A DNA stretch of 64,000 nucleotides from Pseudocolwellia agarivorans (GTDB taxonomy: Bacteria > Pseudomonadota > Gammaproteobacteria > Enterobacterales > Alteromonadaceae): contig NZ_MUZU01000004.1 of assembly GCF_002000085.1 (NCBI RefSeq), positions 1-64,000 on the forward strand, read 5' to 3'. Positions 54,103-62,681 of the stretch are shown here, one piece after another (positions within the stretch are counted from its first letter, which is position 1; each line of letters begins with the position of its first letter). A program made the translations under genes and the position numbers. A model generated the notes under the pieces. The model did not search any database. It was not told the DNA's origin and was given only the letters and a program-made list of their open reading frames with translations.

Positions 54103-54924
54103 TTATAGCCAACGTTTACGACGTTTGTACGACTTCAGGTCTTTAAAGCTCTTACGTTCTTCATTACCGCCGCCGAGATAAAATTCTTTAACGTCTTCAT
54201 TATTCATGAGCTGTTCTTGCGTTCCATCTAATACAACTTTGCCTGATTCCATAATATAACCATAGTTTGCAGCTCTTAATGCGTAGTTCGCATTTTGTTC
54301 TACAAGCAACATAGTAATACCTTGGTCTTGATTAATTTTTTTAATAATGGCAAAAACTTCTTTCACTAATAGTGGCGATAAACCCATTGATGGTTCGTCT
54401 AAGCAAATCATTTTAGGTCTAGCCATGAGTGCTCTACCTATAGCTAGCATTTGTTGTTCGCCACCAGATAAATAACCCGCTAAACCTGTTCGCTCTTTTA
54501 AACGAGGGAAATAATGAAACACCATTTCAATATCTTGAGCTATTTGCCTATCTTTACGTGTATATGCTCCCAATTTGAGGTTTTCGATAGACGTCATATC
54601 TTCAATAATTCTACGCCCTTCCATCACTTGGAAAAGCCCACTTCTTACCACATCTTCAGCATTCTTTTTATCAATTCGTTCACCCATAAAAGTAATGTCG
54701 CCGCGGGTAACTTCACCATATTCTGTTTTAAGTAAGCCTGATATTGCCTTTAATGTGGTTGATTTACCTGCACCGTTGGGGCCAAGTAAAGTTACTACTT
54801 CACCCTCAGGAACATCGAGAGATACGCCTCGAAGTACTTGAATAACTTCGTCATAAACGACTTCTATATTATTAACACTTAATAAAGGTGAAGCGGTTTC
54901 AATTTTTACTGCTGCTTGTGACAT
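54103..54924 (-). CDS. livF: LivF-type ABC transporter ATPase
   Basis: One of the two ATPases of a branched-chain-amino-acid-type (HAAT) importer, 273 residues. Walker A is LLGPNGAGKSTTLKAI, signature LSGGEQQMLAIGRAL, Walker B MICLDEPSMGLSPLL and switch His replaced by the usual Gln-containing LLVEQNANYALR. The C-terminal tail is long and basic (YKRRKRWL), a feature of the subfamily linked to CoA ligases. It follows the binding-protein gene after a large inverted repeat at 54976-55034. Confidence 0.92.
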   Translation of the reverse strand: MSQAAVKIETASPLLSVNNIEVVYDEVIQVLRGVSLDVPEGEVVTLLGPNGAGKSTTLKAISGLLKTEYGEVTRGDITFMGERIDKKNAEDVVRSGLFQVMEGRRIIEDMTSIENLKLGAYTRKDRQIAQDIEMVFHYFPRLKERTGLAGYLSGGEQQMLAIGRALMARPKMICLDEPSMGLSPLLVKEVFAIIKKINQDQGITMLLVEQNANYALRAANYGYIMESGKVVLDGTQEQLMNNEDVKEFYLGGGNEERKSFKDLKSYKRRKRWL

Positions 54925-54975
54925 AAATACTCCGTTGAACTTATTTATTCTTTGCTGTGTATTTTTACTTGGGTT

Positions 54976-55034
54976 CTTTTATCTACAGATCCCATAATTA
55001 GGCTGGGGGATAAGTATGTGATCTGTAGTAAAAG
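54976..55034 (-). repeat. Long inverted repeat between binding-protein gene and livF
   Basis: A 15-bp stem with one bulged base pairs 54976-54991 with 55020-55034. It encloses 28 nt with a further CCC/GGG pairing, and no T-run follows on the minus strand. Such hairpins after periplasmic binding-protein genes often protect the upstream mRNA and lower expression of the following ATPase gene. Confidence 0.6.
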
Positions 55035-55063
55035 AAACTTTTAGTCGTTAAGTAAGGTGTTTA

Positions 55064-56323
55064 TTAATAACCTAACCAGTCATCACGACGCTTTAGAGTG
55101 ACCTGAGAAACTTTTTCTATTTGAACATTACCGTTGTTGTAGTTACCTTTATAAACGTTAACTTGGTTTACACCACGGTGATCATCCATTGCAAAGTTTG
55201 CTTGCAAACAAACACCCTCTAAGCCTTTAGGTACCCAGTTTTTATGGGCGTACATACCTTTCTTAACGTTTTCGCCGGTAATGCCACCATTGTCTTTGGC
55301 CCACTCCATTGCTTCTTTCATTAAATAAGTAGAGCAAACACCACGTATATAGTGGTGAACACGCTCTTCTGATCCTGATGGATCTGACATTTTTGATATT
55401 TCACGTACTAACTTCATACCGGGTGCATCATCATTCCAAAAAGGTGTCATAGTTGGGAATATATAATCTTTTATACCTTCGCCTGCCGCTTCAAACACTT
55501 TCTTATCTCCCCCCCAAATGTTAGACATTAGTTGGATATTTGTGCCTACGGTATTACAAGACTTAACAAGAGAAAGTACTGAGCCCCCTAAGTTACCAAT
55601 GTAACCATAATTAGACCCTGAGCTTTTTAAACTTAAACATTGTGCTTTAAAATCACCTGGTTTCATTGAAATAACAACAGGAGGTAATACTTTAAAACCA
55701 AGTTCTTCAGCATATTCGGCACATGCAGCTTTTGGTGCATTTGGGAATGGGTGGTTTGCGCCTATATGAGTAAATTTAGGTTGGCGTTTTCTCCCCTTAT
55801 CTTTCCAATCTTTGTAAGCCCATTGAACTAAGCCACGACACGCATCTGAATAAGATGCACCGTAGAAAAAATTATATGGAGCAGGTTTTTTCGTATGAGG
55901 ATTTTTACCTGTAGGATCTGTTAAATGTCCGGAGTAAGACGCTGAAAAAACAGGTGTTTTATCACGTGCTACGAAAGATATTAATGCTTCAGTATCAGCC
56001 GTGCCCCAGCCTTGCATTGCTACCATATTTTTACGTGATGTCCACTTTTTATAAGAGGCTATGGCTTGTGGCACTTTGTAAGCGTAATCAACTGTTTCAA
56101 ATTCAAGCGTAGTTCCCTTAATGCCGCCGTTAGCGTTTATATAGGCTAATGAATCTCTAACCCCATTAGCATAGGGTTTACCAACGAACGCTGTTGGCCC
56201 AGACATATCAGCTAGGTGACCAACAAACACTGAATCTTCTGCTTTTACTTGGCTAGTTATACTTATTACGATACTAGTTGCTATAGAGCTTATAATGAGT
56301 TTTTTATTTATGTGTGTCTTCAT
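55064..56323 (-). CDS. Periplasmic binding protein of a HAAT-type ABC importer
   Basis: A 419-residue type I periplasmic binding protein with signal peptide (about 1-28, ending QVKA). The start of the mature part reads DSVFVGHLADMSGPTAFVGKPYANG, as in LivK-like proteins. Later YKKWTSRKNMVAMQGWGTAD and IYRGVCS-type motifs place it in the subgroup found beside CoA ligases; I see HYIRGVCSTYLMKEAMEWAK near residue 320. It captures the substrate for LivH/LivM. The ligand is probably a carboxylate. Its nature is not deducible. Confidence 0.88.
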   Translation of the reverse strand: MKTHINKKLIISSIATSIVISITSQVKAEDSVFVGHLADMSGPTAFVGKPYANGVRDSLAYINANGGIKGTTLEFETVDYAYKVPQAIASYKKWTSRKNMVAMQGWGTADTEALISFVARDKTPVFSASYSGHLTDPTGKNPHTKKPAPYNFFYGASYSDACRGLVQWAYKDWKDKGRKRQPKFTHIGANHPFPNAPKAACAEYAEELGFKVLPPVVISMKPGDFKAQCLSLKSSGSNYGYIGNLGGSVLSLVKSCNTVGTNIQLMSNIWGGDKKVFEAAGEGIKDYIFPTMTPFWNDDAPGMKLVREISKMSDPSGSEERVHHYIRGVCSTYLMKEAMEWAKDNGGITGENVKKGMYAHKNWVPKGLEGVCLQANFAMDDHRGVNQVNVYKGNYNNGNVQIEKVSQVTLKRRDDWLGY

Positions 56324-56448
56324 TTGACTTTCCTCGAGTAATTGCTTTTTTTATGGTGTACAAAAAATGTACTTTTATTGCTATTTTCAAGTGTTACCGA
56401 TATATCTAAATCCCCGCGATATAACGGCGCGTATTCACCATTTATTTA

Positions 56449-57522
56449 TTAATAAGCAAATGGATAGAATTTCCAGTAGTTTTTAATTTGTGTCCAACGA
56501 TGTGCTAAACCTTCAGGTTCAAAAATAAGAAAGGCGATAATTGCTAGTCCGATTGCCATTTCTTTGATGTAGGATAGACCGTCAACAACCATAGGGATGT
56601 TGCCCCAGTCTGTCATTTTCATTAGGCCGACAATGCTGGCGAGTACCTCGGGTAATAACACCATGAATATGACGCCCATTAATGTTCCTTTTATTGAGCC
56701 TAACCCTCCAATAATGATCATCGCTAAGAATTGAATAGACATAAAAATGGTAAAGCCTTCTGCAGACACATAACCTAAGTAATGAGCGTACAACGCCCCC
56801 CCAATACCGGCATAAAAAGATGAAATACCAAACGAAAGTAATCGATATTTATTAAGGTTCACCCCCATGATTTCAGCGGATAAGTAATGGTCTCTAACTG
56901 CAATAAATGCACGACCATCTCTGCTGCGCATTAGATTACATCCCCAAATAAACATGAAAACTAAAGAAAATAAGGCAACGTAATAAAAGCTTTTGTCAGT
57001 ATTAAAAACGAAACCAAATAAGTTTAAAGATTCAGCCATAGAACCGGCGGAACCACCTGAGAACCACTCTGCACGAGCGAAAAAGTCTTGGATGATAAAT
57101 TGAGCGGCCAATGTTGCTATGGCTAGATATAAGCCTTTAATACGAGCTGCAGGCATACCAAATATCATGCCGACACCCATAGTAAAAAAACCGGCTAATG
57201 GAATAGATAAAAATACCGGAATTTCAAAGCTGATATTTAACCAAGCAGAGGCAAACGCTCCAAAACCAAAGAAAGCACCATGACCTAAGGATATTTGCCC
57301 AGTAAAACCAACAAGAATATTTAACCCTAACGCAGCAATACCTAAATATGATATTTGAATAAGTAAAGTAATAAAGTAGCCATCAACCACTAAAGGGGCA
57401 AAACATAAAGCAATAATGGATATGATGGTTATCCAGCGAATTGTGCTGGTTTCAAAAATAGTATTATCTTGTTTATAGCTCGTACGGAAATCACCGCACG
57501 GACGCATACTTAAACTAGACAT
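56449..57522 (-). CDS. livM: LivM-type ABC transporter permease
   Basis: A 357-residue inner-membrane permease with about nine hydrophobic helices. Typical of LivM are the LGIAALGLNILVGFTGQISL segment, GHGAFFGFGAFASAW and the EAA-like loop RDGRAFIAVRDHYLSAEIMG that contacts the ATPase, then GGLGSIKGTLMGVIF. It pairs with LivH to form the channel. The gap to livH upstream is 88 bp. Confidence 0.92.
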   Translation of the reverse strand: MSSLSMRPCGDFRTSYKQDNTIFETSTIRWITIISIIALCFAPLVVDGYFITLLIQISYLGIAALGLNILVGFTGQISLGHGAFFGFGAFASAWLNISFEIPVFLSIPLAGFFTMGVGMIFGMPAARIKGLYLAIATLAAQFIIQDFFARAEWFSGGSAGSMAESLNLFGFVFNTDKSFYYVALFSLVFMFIWGCNLMRSRDGRAFIAVRDHYLSAEIMGVNLNKYRLLSFGISSFYAGIGGALYAHYLGYVSAEGFTIFMSIQFLAMIIIGGLGSIKGTLMGVIFMVLLPEVLASIVGLMKMTDWGNIPMVVDGLSYIKEMAIGLAIIAFLIFEPEGLAHRWTQIKNYWKFYPFAY

Positions 57523-57610
57523 AATGAACTCCTAAATAATAATTTTTATAATTTTTTAACGTAAATGCAGATTTAGAAAATACACCCTATTGGAACGAGG
57601 TTATTTTGCT

Positions 57611-58504
57611 TTATATGCGCTCAATATCTTTGGTTCCGAATAATCCGTATGGTTTGAACCATAAAATAATTAATAAAACGTAAAAGGGAGCAATGTCGTA
57701 CATATTGCCAACATGTAGGTATTGGCTATCGAAGAACTCAGCGACATTTTCTAAAACACCGATTATGATACCGCCAACAATAGCGCCAACTATTGAATCT
57801 AAGCCACCTAGAATAACTGCAGGAAAGACCTTAATTCCCATAATGGATAACGAATCAGATACGCCGTTTACCATACCTATAACTACACCAGCAGTTCCTG
57901 ATACCGTAGCAGCGATTCCCCAACTCATTGCAAATACATGTTTTACCGATATACCTAAACTTTGTGCTACTTGTTGGTCAAATGCAGTTCCTCGCATTGC
58001 TAAACCATGCTTAGAATGTTTAAAGAATAAATAGAAGGCGACCATGATAAACAGAGCGATAACCGTACTCATTAAATAAGCCATTTCGATATTAAGGCCT
58101 AATATGCTTATACTTTGGTTATCAAAAACTTGCGGGTAACTTTGTGGCGATACACCAAATATCCATTTCATTAATGCTTGGAAGAATATTGATAAACCAA
58201 TGGTTACCATGATCACTGAGATAATCGGTTCACCAATCATTGGTCGTAGTACTATCATTTGAAGTAATACGCCAAAGGCCGCCATAAACAGAAGTGACAG
58301 TAAAAATCCGACAAAGAACGGTAGTTCCAAATAGACTAATGCCGCCCAGCAAACCCAAGCACCTACAAGTAAAAATTCGCCTTGTGCAAAATTAACAATT
58401 TGCGTGGATTTATATACCAGTACAAAACACATACCAATAACCCCATATAACAGGCCAACAATAAGACCGTTAACGATAAGTTGAGTTAAAAGTTCAAAAT
58501 TCAT
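57611..58504 (-). CDS. livH: LivH-type ABC transporter permease
   Basis: A 297-residue inner-membrane permease. LivH marks are the N-terminal LIVNGLIVGLLYGVIGMCFV, NFAQGEFLLVGAWV, the ATPase-contact region HGLAMRGTAFDQQVAQSLGI and AVILGGLDSIVGAIVGG. It begins 5 bp after the acyl-CoA synthetase stop, which places the ligase inside the transporter operon. Confidence 0.92.
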   Translation of the reverse strand: MNFELLTQLIVNGLIVGLLYGVIGMCFVLVYKSTQIVNFAQGEFLLVGAWVCWAALVYLELPFFVGFLLSLLFMAAFGVLLQMIVLRPMIGEPIISVIMVTIGLSIFFQALMKWIFGVSPQSYPQVFDNQSISILGLNIEMAYLMSTVIALFIMVAFYLFFKHSKHGLAMRGTAFDQQVAQSLGISVKHVFAMSWGIAATVSGTAGVVIGMVNGVSDSLSIMGIKVFPAVILGGLDSIVGAIVGGIIIGVLENVAEFFDSQYLHVGNMYDIAPFYVLLIILWFKPYGLFGTKDIERI

Positions 58505-58509
58505 GATGT

Positions 58510-60435
58510 TTACCTCTTACCTTGATTGTTGTTAATAACGGTCTTAACGTTAAGCTGAGTTTTAATACGTGATTTACTACCGTCTTGGAAAGTGATCACC
58601 GTATCGATATCAACTACATCTTTGTTATCGTAAATGGATTGAATAATGTCTCCGTATTTATCGGCGATAACATTTCTACGAACTTTACGTGTACGAGTTA
58701 ACTCACCGTCATCAGCATCAAGCTCTTTATAAAGCAGAATAAATTTATTGATTTTTTGAGCATCAGGTAAAGTCTCATTTACCTTGGCAATCTCTTCGCT
58801 CACTTTTTGATAAACTTCAGGTAAAGTTGATAGGTTGGTGTAATTCGTAAAGGAGTAACCTTTTTGTTCTGCCCACTTCGCGACAATAGAGAAGCGAATG
58901 CAAATCATGGCACTTAAGTAAGGCTTATCTTTACCGAGGATGACGGCTTCACCAATGAAAGATGAGAATTTAAGTTTGTTTTCAATATACTGCGGAGAGT
59001 ATTGAATTCCGGCGCTTGTTTTCGCTAAATCTTTTATACGGTCAATAATAACGAGGTGCCCTGAAGGTTTAAAGTAGCCAGCATCACCGGTATGCATCCA
59101 GCCATCTTTTACATCTTCATTGTAAGCTTCTTGGTTATCTAAGTAGCCAGTAAACATACCAACTGTTTTTGCTAGTACCTCACCAACCCCTTCTTTATCC
59201 GTGTTAATGACTTTTACTTCAGCGCAATCAAAGGCATAACCTACACTGTCATAATCAACATCATCAGCATTATGTACCGTGTAAGCTCCACATAATTCTG
59301 TTTGACCATATAATTGACGAAGAGGAACACCTATAGTTTGAAAGAACTTAAATGTATCAGGACCTAATGCAGCCCCACCTGTAGCTGCTGACTTTAAGAA
59401 TGAAAAGCCCAACCTGTCTTTTAAAGCGCTCATTAGTAAGGTATCAGCTAACCAAGAGCGTTGACCTTCTTCTTGAGCTTTTTCAGCGAGCTTCATTGCA
59501 TAGTTATAAAGCTTTTGTTTAAGTGGGGTTGAATCCATCATTCTTGCTTGAACGTCAGCTAATATTCCTTCCCAAACTCGTGGTGCTAATAAAACAAAAC
59601 TGGGACCTATTTCACGAAGGTCAGCCATTAAGGTTTCTTGTTCTTCAACAAAGTTAACAATTTGTCTTGCAATTAACGCTTGGCCTACTGCATAAACTTG
59701 TTCCATGATCCAAGGTAAAGGGAGAACTGAAACGTAGTTGTCGCCGGCTTCTCTAGGGTCTGCACGTAAATAAGAAGCACAGTGTTTAACAAAATTACCA
59801 CCACCTAATAAAGCTATTTTAGGTTTAGATGTAGTGCCTGAAGTTGTACAGTAAATCGCGGTATCTTCAGCTTTAGTTGATTCAACTAAAGCGTTGTATT
59901 TATCTGGAGAAGCTTTATCAATGGCTTGACCTTGTTTATATATATCTTCAATACTGATCAAGCGTTTATCTGAATATTTACGCATACCACGAGGGTCACA
60001 ATAAATAATCACTTTTACGGCATCTATTTGTTCGCCTAGCTCTAATAGTTTGTCGCATTGCTCTTCGTTTTCTGCAATAACAACCGATGCATTACTTTTA
60101 TTAAGTAAGTAAACCACTTCTTCATGTAATGAATCTTGATATATACCTAATGAATAACACCTTATGGCATGAGCTGAAATTTCGCCCCAAACCCATTCTG
60201 GACGGTTATCACCTAATAGACCGATGGCGTCACCAGGGGTTACTCCTAAATTAAGTAAAGCTAAAGACAACCACTTAACGCGGTTTTGATAATCTAGCCA
60301 GGTAAACTCATGCCAAATACCAAATTCTTTTTCACGCATGGCGATATCGTTAGGCCAGTTTTTAGCGTTGTGGTTTAAAATTTTTGGAAAAGTATCTAAC
60401 TCTCCCATTTCAAAGTTGTGTGTTTGAAGTGACAT
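58510..60435 (-). CDS. AMP-forming long-chain-type acyl-CoA synthetase
   Basis: A 641-residue adenylate-forming CoA ligase of the long-chain (FadD15/ACSL-like) branch. Motif A (P-loop) is YCTTSGTTSKPK, followed by SVLPLPWIMEQVY, RQLYGQTELCGAY, DGWMHTGDAGYFKPSGHLVI and IKDLAKTSAGIQYSPQYIEN (normally a Gly-x-x-Lys-type hinge). It shares a single base with the livG stop (TAATG), so it is translationally coupled to the ATPase. Its place between livG and livH implies that the imported acid is trapped as a CoA thioester (vectorial acylation). The substrate is unknown. Confidence 0.91.
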   Translation of the reverse strand: MSLQTHNFEMGELDTFPKILNHNAKNWPNDIAMREKEFGIWHEFTWLDYQNRVKWLSLALLNLGVTPGDAIGLLGDNRPEWVWGEISAHAIRCYSLGIYQDSLHEEVVYLLNKSNASVVIAENEEQCDKLLELGEQIDAVKVIIYCDPRGMRKYSDKRLISIEDIYKQGQAIDKASPDKYNALVESTKAEDTAIYCTTSGTTSKPKIALLGGGNFVKHCASYLRADPREAGDNYVSVLPLPWIMEQVYAVGQALIARQIVNFVEEQETLMADLREIGPSFVLLAPRVWEGILADVQARMMDSTPLKQKLYNYAMKLAEKAQEEGQRSWLADTLLMSALKDRLGFSFLKSAATGGAALGPDTFKFFQTIGVPLRQLYGQTELCGAYTVHNADDVDYDSVGYAFDCAEVKVINTDKEGVGEVLAKTVGMFTGYLDNQEAYNEDVKDGWMHTGDAGYFKPSGHLVIIDRIKDLAKTSAGIQYSPQYIENKLKFSSFIGEAVILGKDKPYLSAMICIRFSIVAKWAEQKGYSFTNYTNLSTLPEVYQKVSEEIAKVNETLPDAQKINKFILLYKELDADDGELTRTRKVRRNVIADKYGDIIQSIYDNKDVVDIDTVITFQDGSKSRIKTQLNVKTVINNNQGKR

Positions 60436-61241
60436 TAGCTAGCCTCCTGTGCATCAATTTCGTCGTCTTCAATGCCTAAGTAGGCACGTTTAACGTGAGG
60501 ATCTGCCATTACTTCATCAGGTAAACCAGTAATAAGTTTTTTACCGAAATCAAGTACCATGACTTTATGAGAAATATCCATGACTACGCTCATATCGTGT
60601 TCAATCATAATAACGGTAATACCGTATGCTTCGTTTAGGTCAAGAATGTAGCGAGCCATGTCTTCTTTTTCTTCTAAGTTCATGCCAGCCATTGGTTCGT
60701 CAAGTAAGATCAAATCAGGTTTTAATGCGATTGCTCTTGCAAGCTCTACGCGTTTACGTAAGCCATAAGATAAGGTACCTGCAATAGATTTACGGATAGG
60801 GGATATTTCTAAAAAATCGATCACATCTTCAACATGACGGCGATGTTCTAATTCTTCTTTTTGTGCATTAGATGCCCAATAAATAGGGCCGGTAAGCCAA
60901 TTGTTTTTTAATAAATGATGACGTCCCACCATAATGTTATCTAATACGGTCATGTGGCCAAAAAGCGCTAAGTTTTGAAACGTTCGGCCCATACCTAAAT
61001 CAGCTCTATCATTAGGACGAAGGTTAGTGACATTTTTTTGATTAAAATAAATATCGCCTGAATTAGGCTGATAGCGGCCAGATATACAATTAAGCATGGA
61101 TGTTTTTCCCGCGCCATTGGGGCCTATAATTGAAAATATAGAGCCTTTTTCAACTTCAAAGCTAACATCGGTAAGCGCTTTAACACCACCAAAGGCTAAT
61201 GAAATTTTCTCTACTTTGAGTATTGACTCAGCCATACTCAT
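60435..61241 (-). CDS. livG: LivG-type ABC transporter ATPase
   Basis: The second ATPase of the importer, 268 residues. Walker A is IIGPNGAGKTSMLNCISG, the signature is LSYGLRKRVELARA (SYG for SGG, usual in LivG), Walker B is LILLDEPMAGMNLEE and the switch His is in IMIEHDMSVVMD. The TAATG junction couples it to the CoA synthetase gene. A terminator for the preceding porin gene lies about 95 bp upstream, so livG may start a transcript of its own. Confidence 0.92.
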   Translation of the reverse strand: MSMAESILKVEKISLAFGGVKALTDVSFEVEKGSIFSIIGPNGAGKTSMLNCISGRYQPNSGDIYFNQKNVTNLRPNDRADLGMGRTFQNLALFGHMTVLDNIMVGRHHLLKNNWLTGPIYWASNAQKEELEHRRHVEDVIDFLEISPIRKSIAGTLSYGLRKRVELARAIALKPDLILLDEPMAGMNLEEKEDMARYILDLNEAYGITVIMIEHDMSVVMDISHKVMVLDFGKKLITGLPDEVMADPHVKRAYLGIEDDEIDAQEAS

Positions 61242-61334
61242 ACTCCTAAATTAAAATAATATTTAAAAAAACATTAACGAGTTAAAAAGCATTAGTGTGT
61301 ATAAATAATGAAAATTAAGTATGGATAATGCGTT

Positions 61335-61360
61335 AAAAAAGAGGGGGAATACTCCCCCTC
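61335..61360 (-). terminator. Terminator after the DcaP-like porin gene
   Basis: A GC-rich 8-bp stem (61341-61348 with 61353-61360), tetraloop, and six T on the minus strand. It lies about 50 bp past the porin stop and should partly separate porin from importer expression. Confidence 0.82.
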
Positions 61361-61410
61361 AAACAACGTAACAATTACGAGAGGCGTTACGTTAAAGGGG
61401 TTTAACTGAG

Positions 61411-62448
61411 TTAAAGCGTGTATCTAAAAGATAATTGTGCATAGTTGGAGTCAACATTTGCATCATCCATTTTAAACTGGCCAATTTCACCACCAATTGC
61501 TAACTCTTTAGTTAAGTTTTTAAACAAGTTGACACTCCACTGGCTTCTATCGCGATCAGTAACATCTGATTCTGCTCTGCCGTAAAGTACTGTTGTTCTT
61601 AAAGATTCATTCCAAAAATGACGATAAGCAACAAGATAAGAGGTTGTATCTTCTACTTCTTCTCCAATTAAATCAGGTGCGAATGCAACACCTACATAAC
61701 GACCTAATTCACCTTTATGAAATTGGAAACGCAGATCATCTTGACCACCGGTTTTAATACGACCAGCAACTGAAGCACCAATAGCTGTTTCTTTTTCGCC
61801 AGTAGTTGTATTCAACTGGCGAGCTAATGCTGAAAAAGAAACACTACCCCAGTCGCCTTTAAGGTTGTAGCGACCAACAAAGTCAGGTAGTGCATCTTCA
61901 GCTGTATCTCCACCCCATGATTCAGGGTTTTCGATAGAGAATTGGAAGTTACCTATTGTGTAGCGAATTTGAGCTTGACGAATAAACACTAAACCTACCG
62001 TTGCACCTGCAAAATCAGCTGTTTCAGCGATAGCGCTAGTATTCATGAATGTTGACCAAGTTTGACCAGCTAAAATGTTTTTATAGGTAATAAAAGCATG
62101 ACGAAGTCTTGGGTGATGTGAGTTAGAAACAATCTCATTTTCGCCGCCGCCTAAAAAGTCCATTTCAATATAACCCATGACATCGCCATGGTTATATTTC
62201 ATGTTAAAACGGGTTTCTGAAGCATTTAGATTAAATTGAGACTTACTTTCCGCTAAAGGAGTGCCAGAGCCGGTAAAAAAATCGTTGTATGCAACATCAC
62301 CGCTGACGTAACGAGCATCTACTTTGATGTAGCCGCCAAAAGTAATTTTGTCTTCATCTGATATTTTTATTTCGTAACTTGCATTTGCAGCGCTAGCAAC
62401 AAGTAAAGATGAAGCAAGTAGTAATTTTTTAGAGTTTAGTTTGATCAT
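61411..62448 (-). CDS. DcaP-like outer-membrane porin
   Basis: A 345-residue outer-membrane protein with a signal peptide (about 1-23, ending ANA). The beta-rich body resembles the DcaP family: KITFGGYIKVDARYVSGD, then RLRHAFITYKNILAGQTWST, and alternating strands to the C-terminus. DcaP porins in Acinetobacter let dicarboxylic and other negatively charged organic molecules pass. It stands at the head of the importer cluster, in the same direction, and probably gives the imported acid entry through the outer membrane. The C-terminal residue is Leu rather than Phe, a minor oddity for BAM recognition. Confidence 0.83.
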   Translation of the reverse strand: MIKLNSKKLLLASSLLVASAANASYEIKISDEDKITFGGYIKVDARYVSGDVAYNDFFTGSGTPLAESKSQFNLNASETRFNMKYNHGDVMGYIEMDFLGGGENEIVSNSHHPRLRHAFITYKNILAGQTWSTFMNTSAIAETADFAGATVGLVFIRQAQIRYTIGNFQFSIENPESWGGDTAEDALPDFVGRYNLKGDWGSVSFSALARQLNTTTGEKETAIGASVAGRIKTGGQDDLRFQFHKGELGRYVGVAFAPDLIGEEVEDTTSYLVAYRHFWNESLRTTVLYGRAESDVTDRDRSQWSVNLFKNLTKELAIGGEIGQFKMDDANVDSNYAQLSFRYTL

Positions 62449-62681
62449 TTCATGTTTCCCTTATTTTTTTATATAAGTGTTTTTGCTTTGTTCGAAATTT
62501 ATAATAGGTAAGTTGAAATAATGCACAATTGACAATAAGGATTAGCGCTAAAGGCTTAAAACTAAAGGAGTAGTAAAAAAGAACTAGTACTAAAGTACTA
62601 ATTTTTATGAGGTTAACTGTTTCGCTTTTTATCTTTGAATTATGTTAAGTTGCTTTTAAGTAACTTGAAAAAGAGCGCAGT

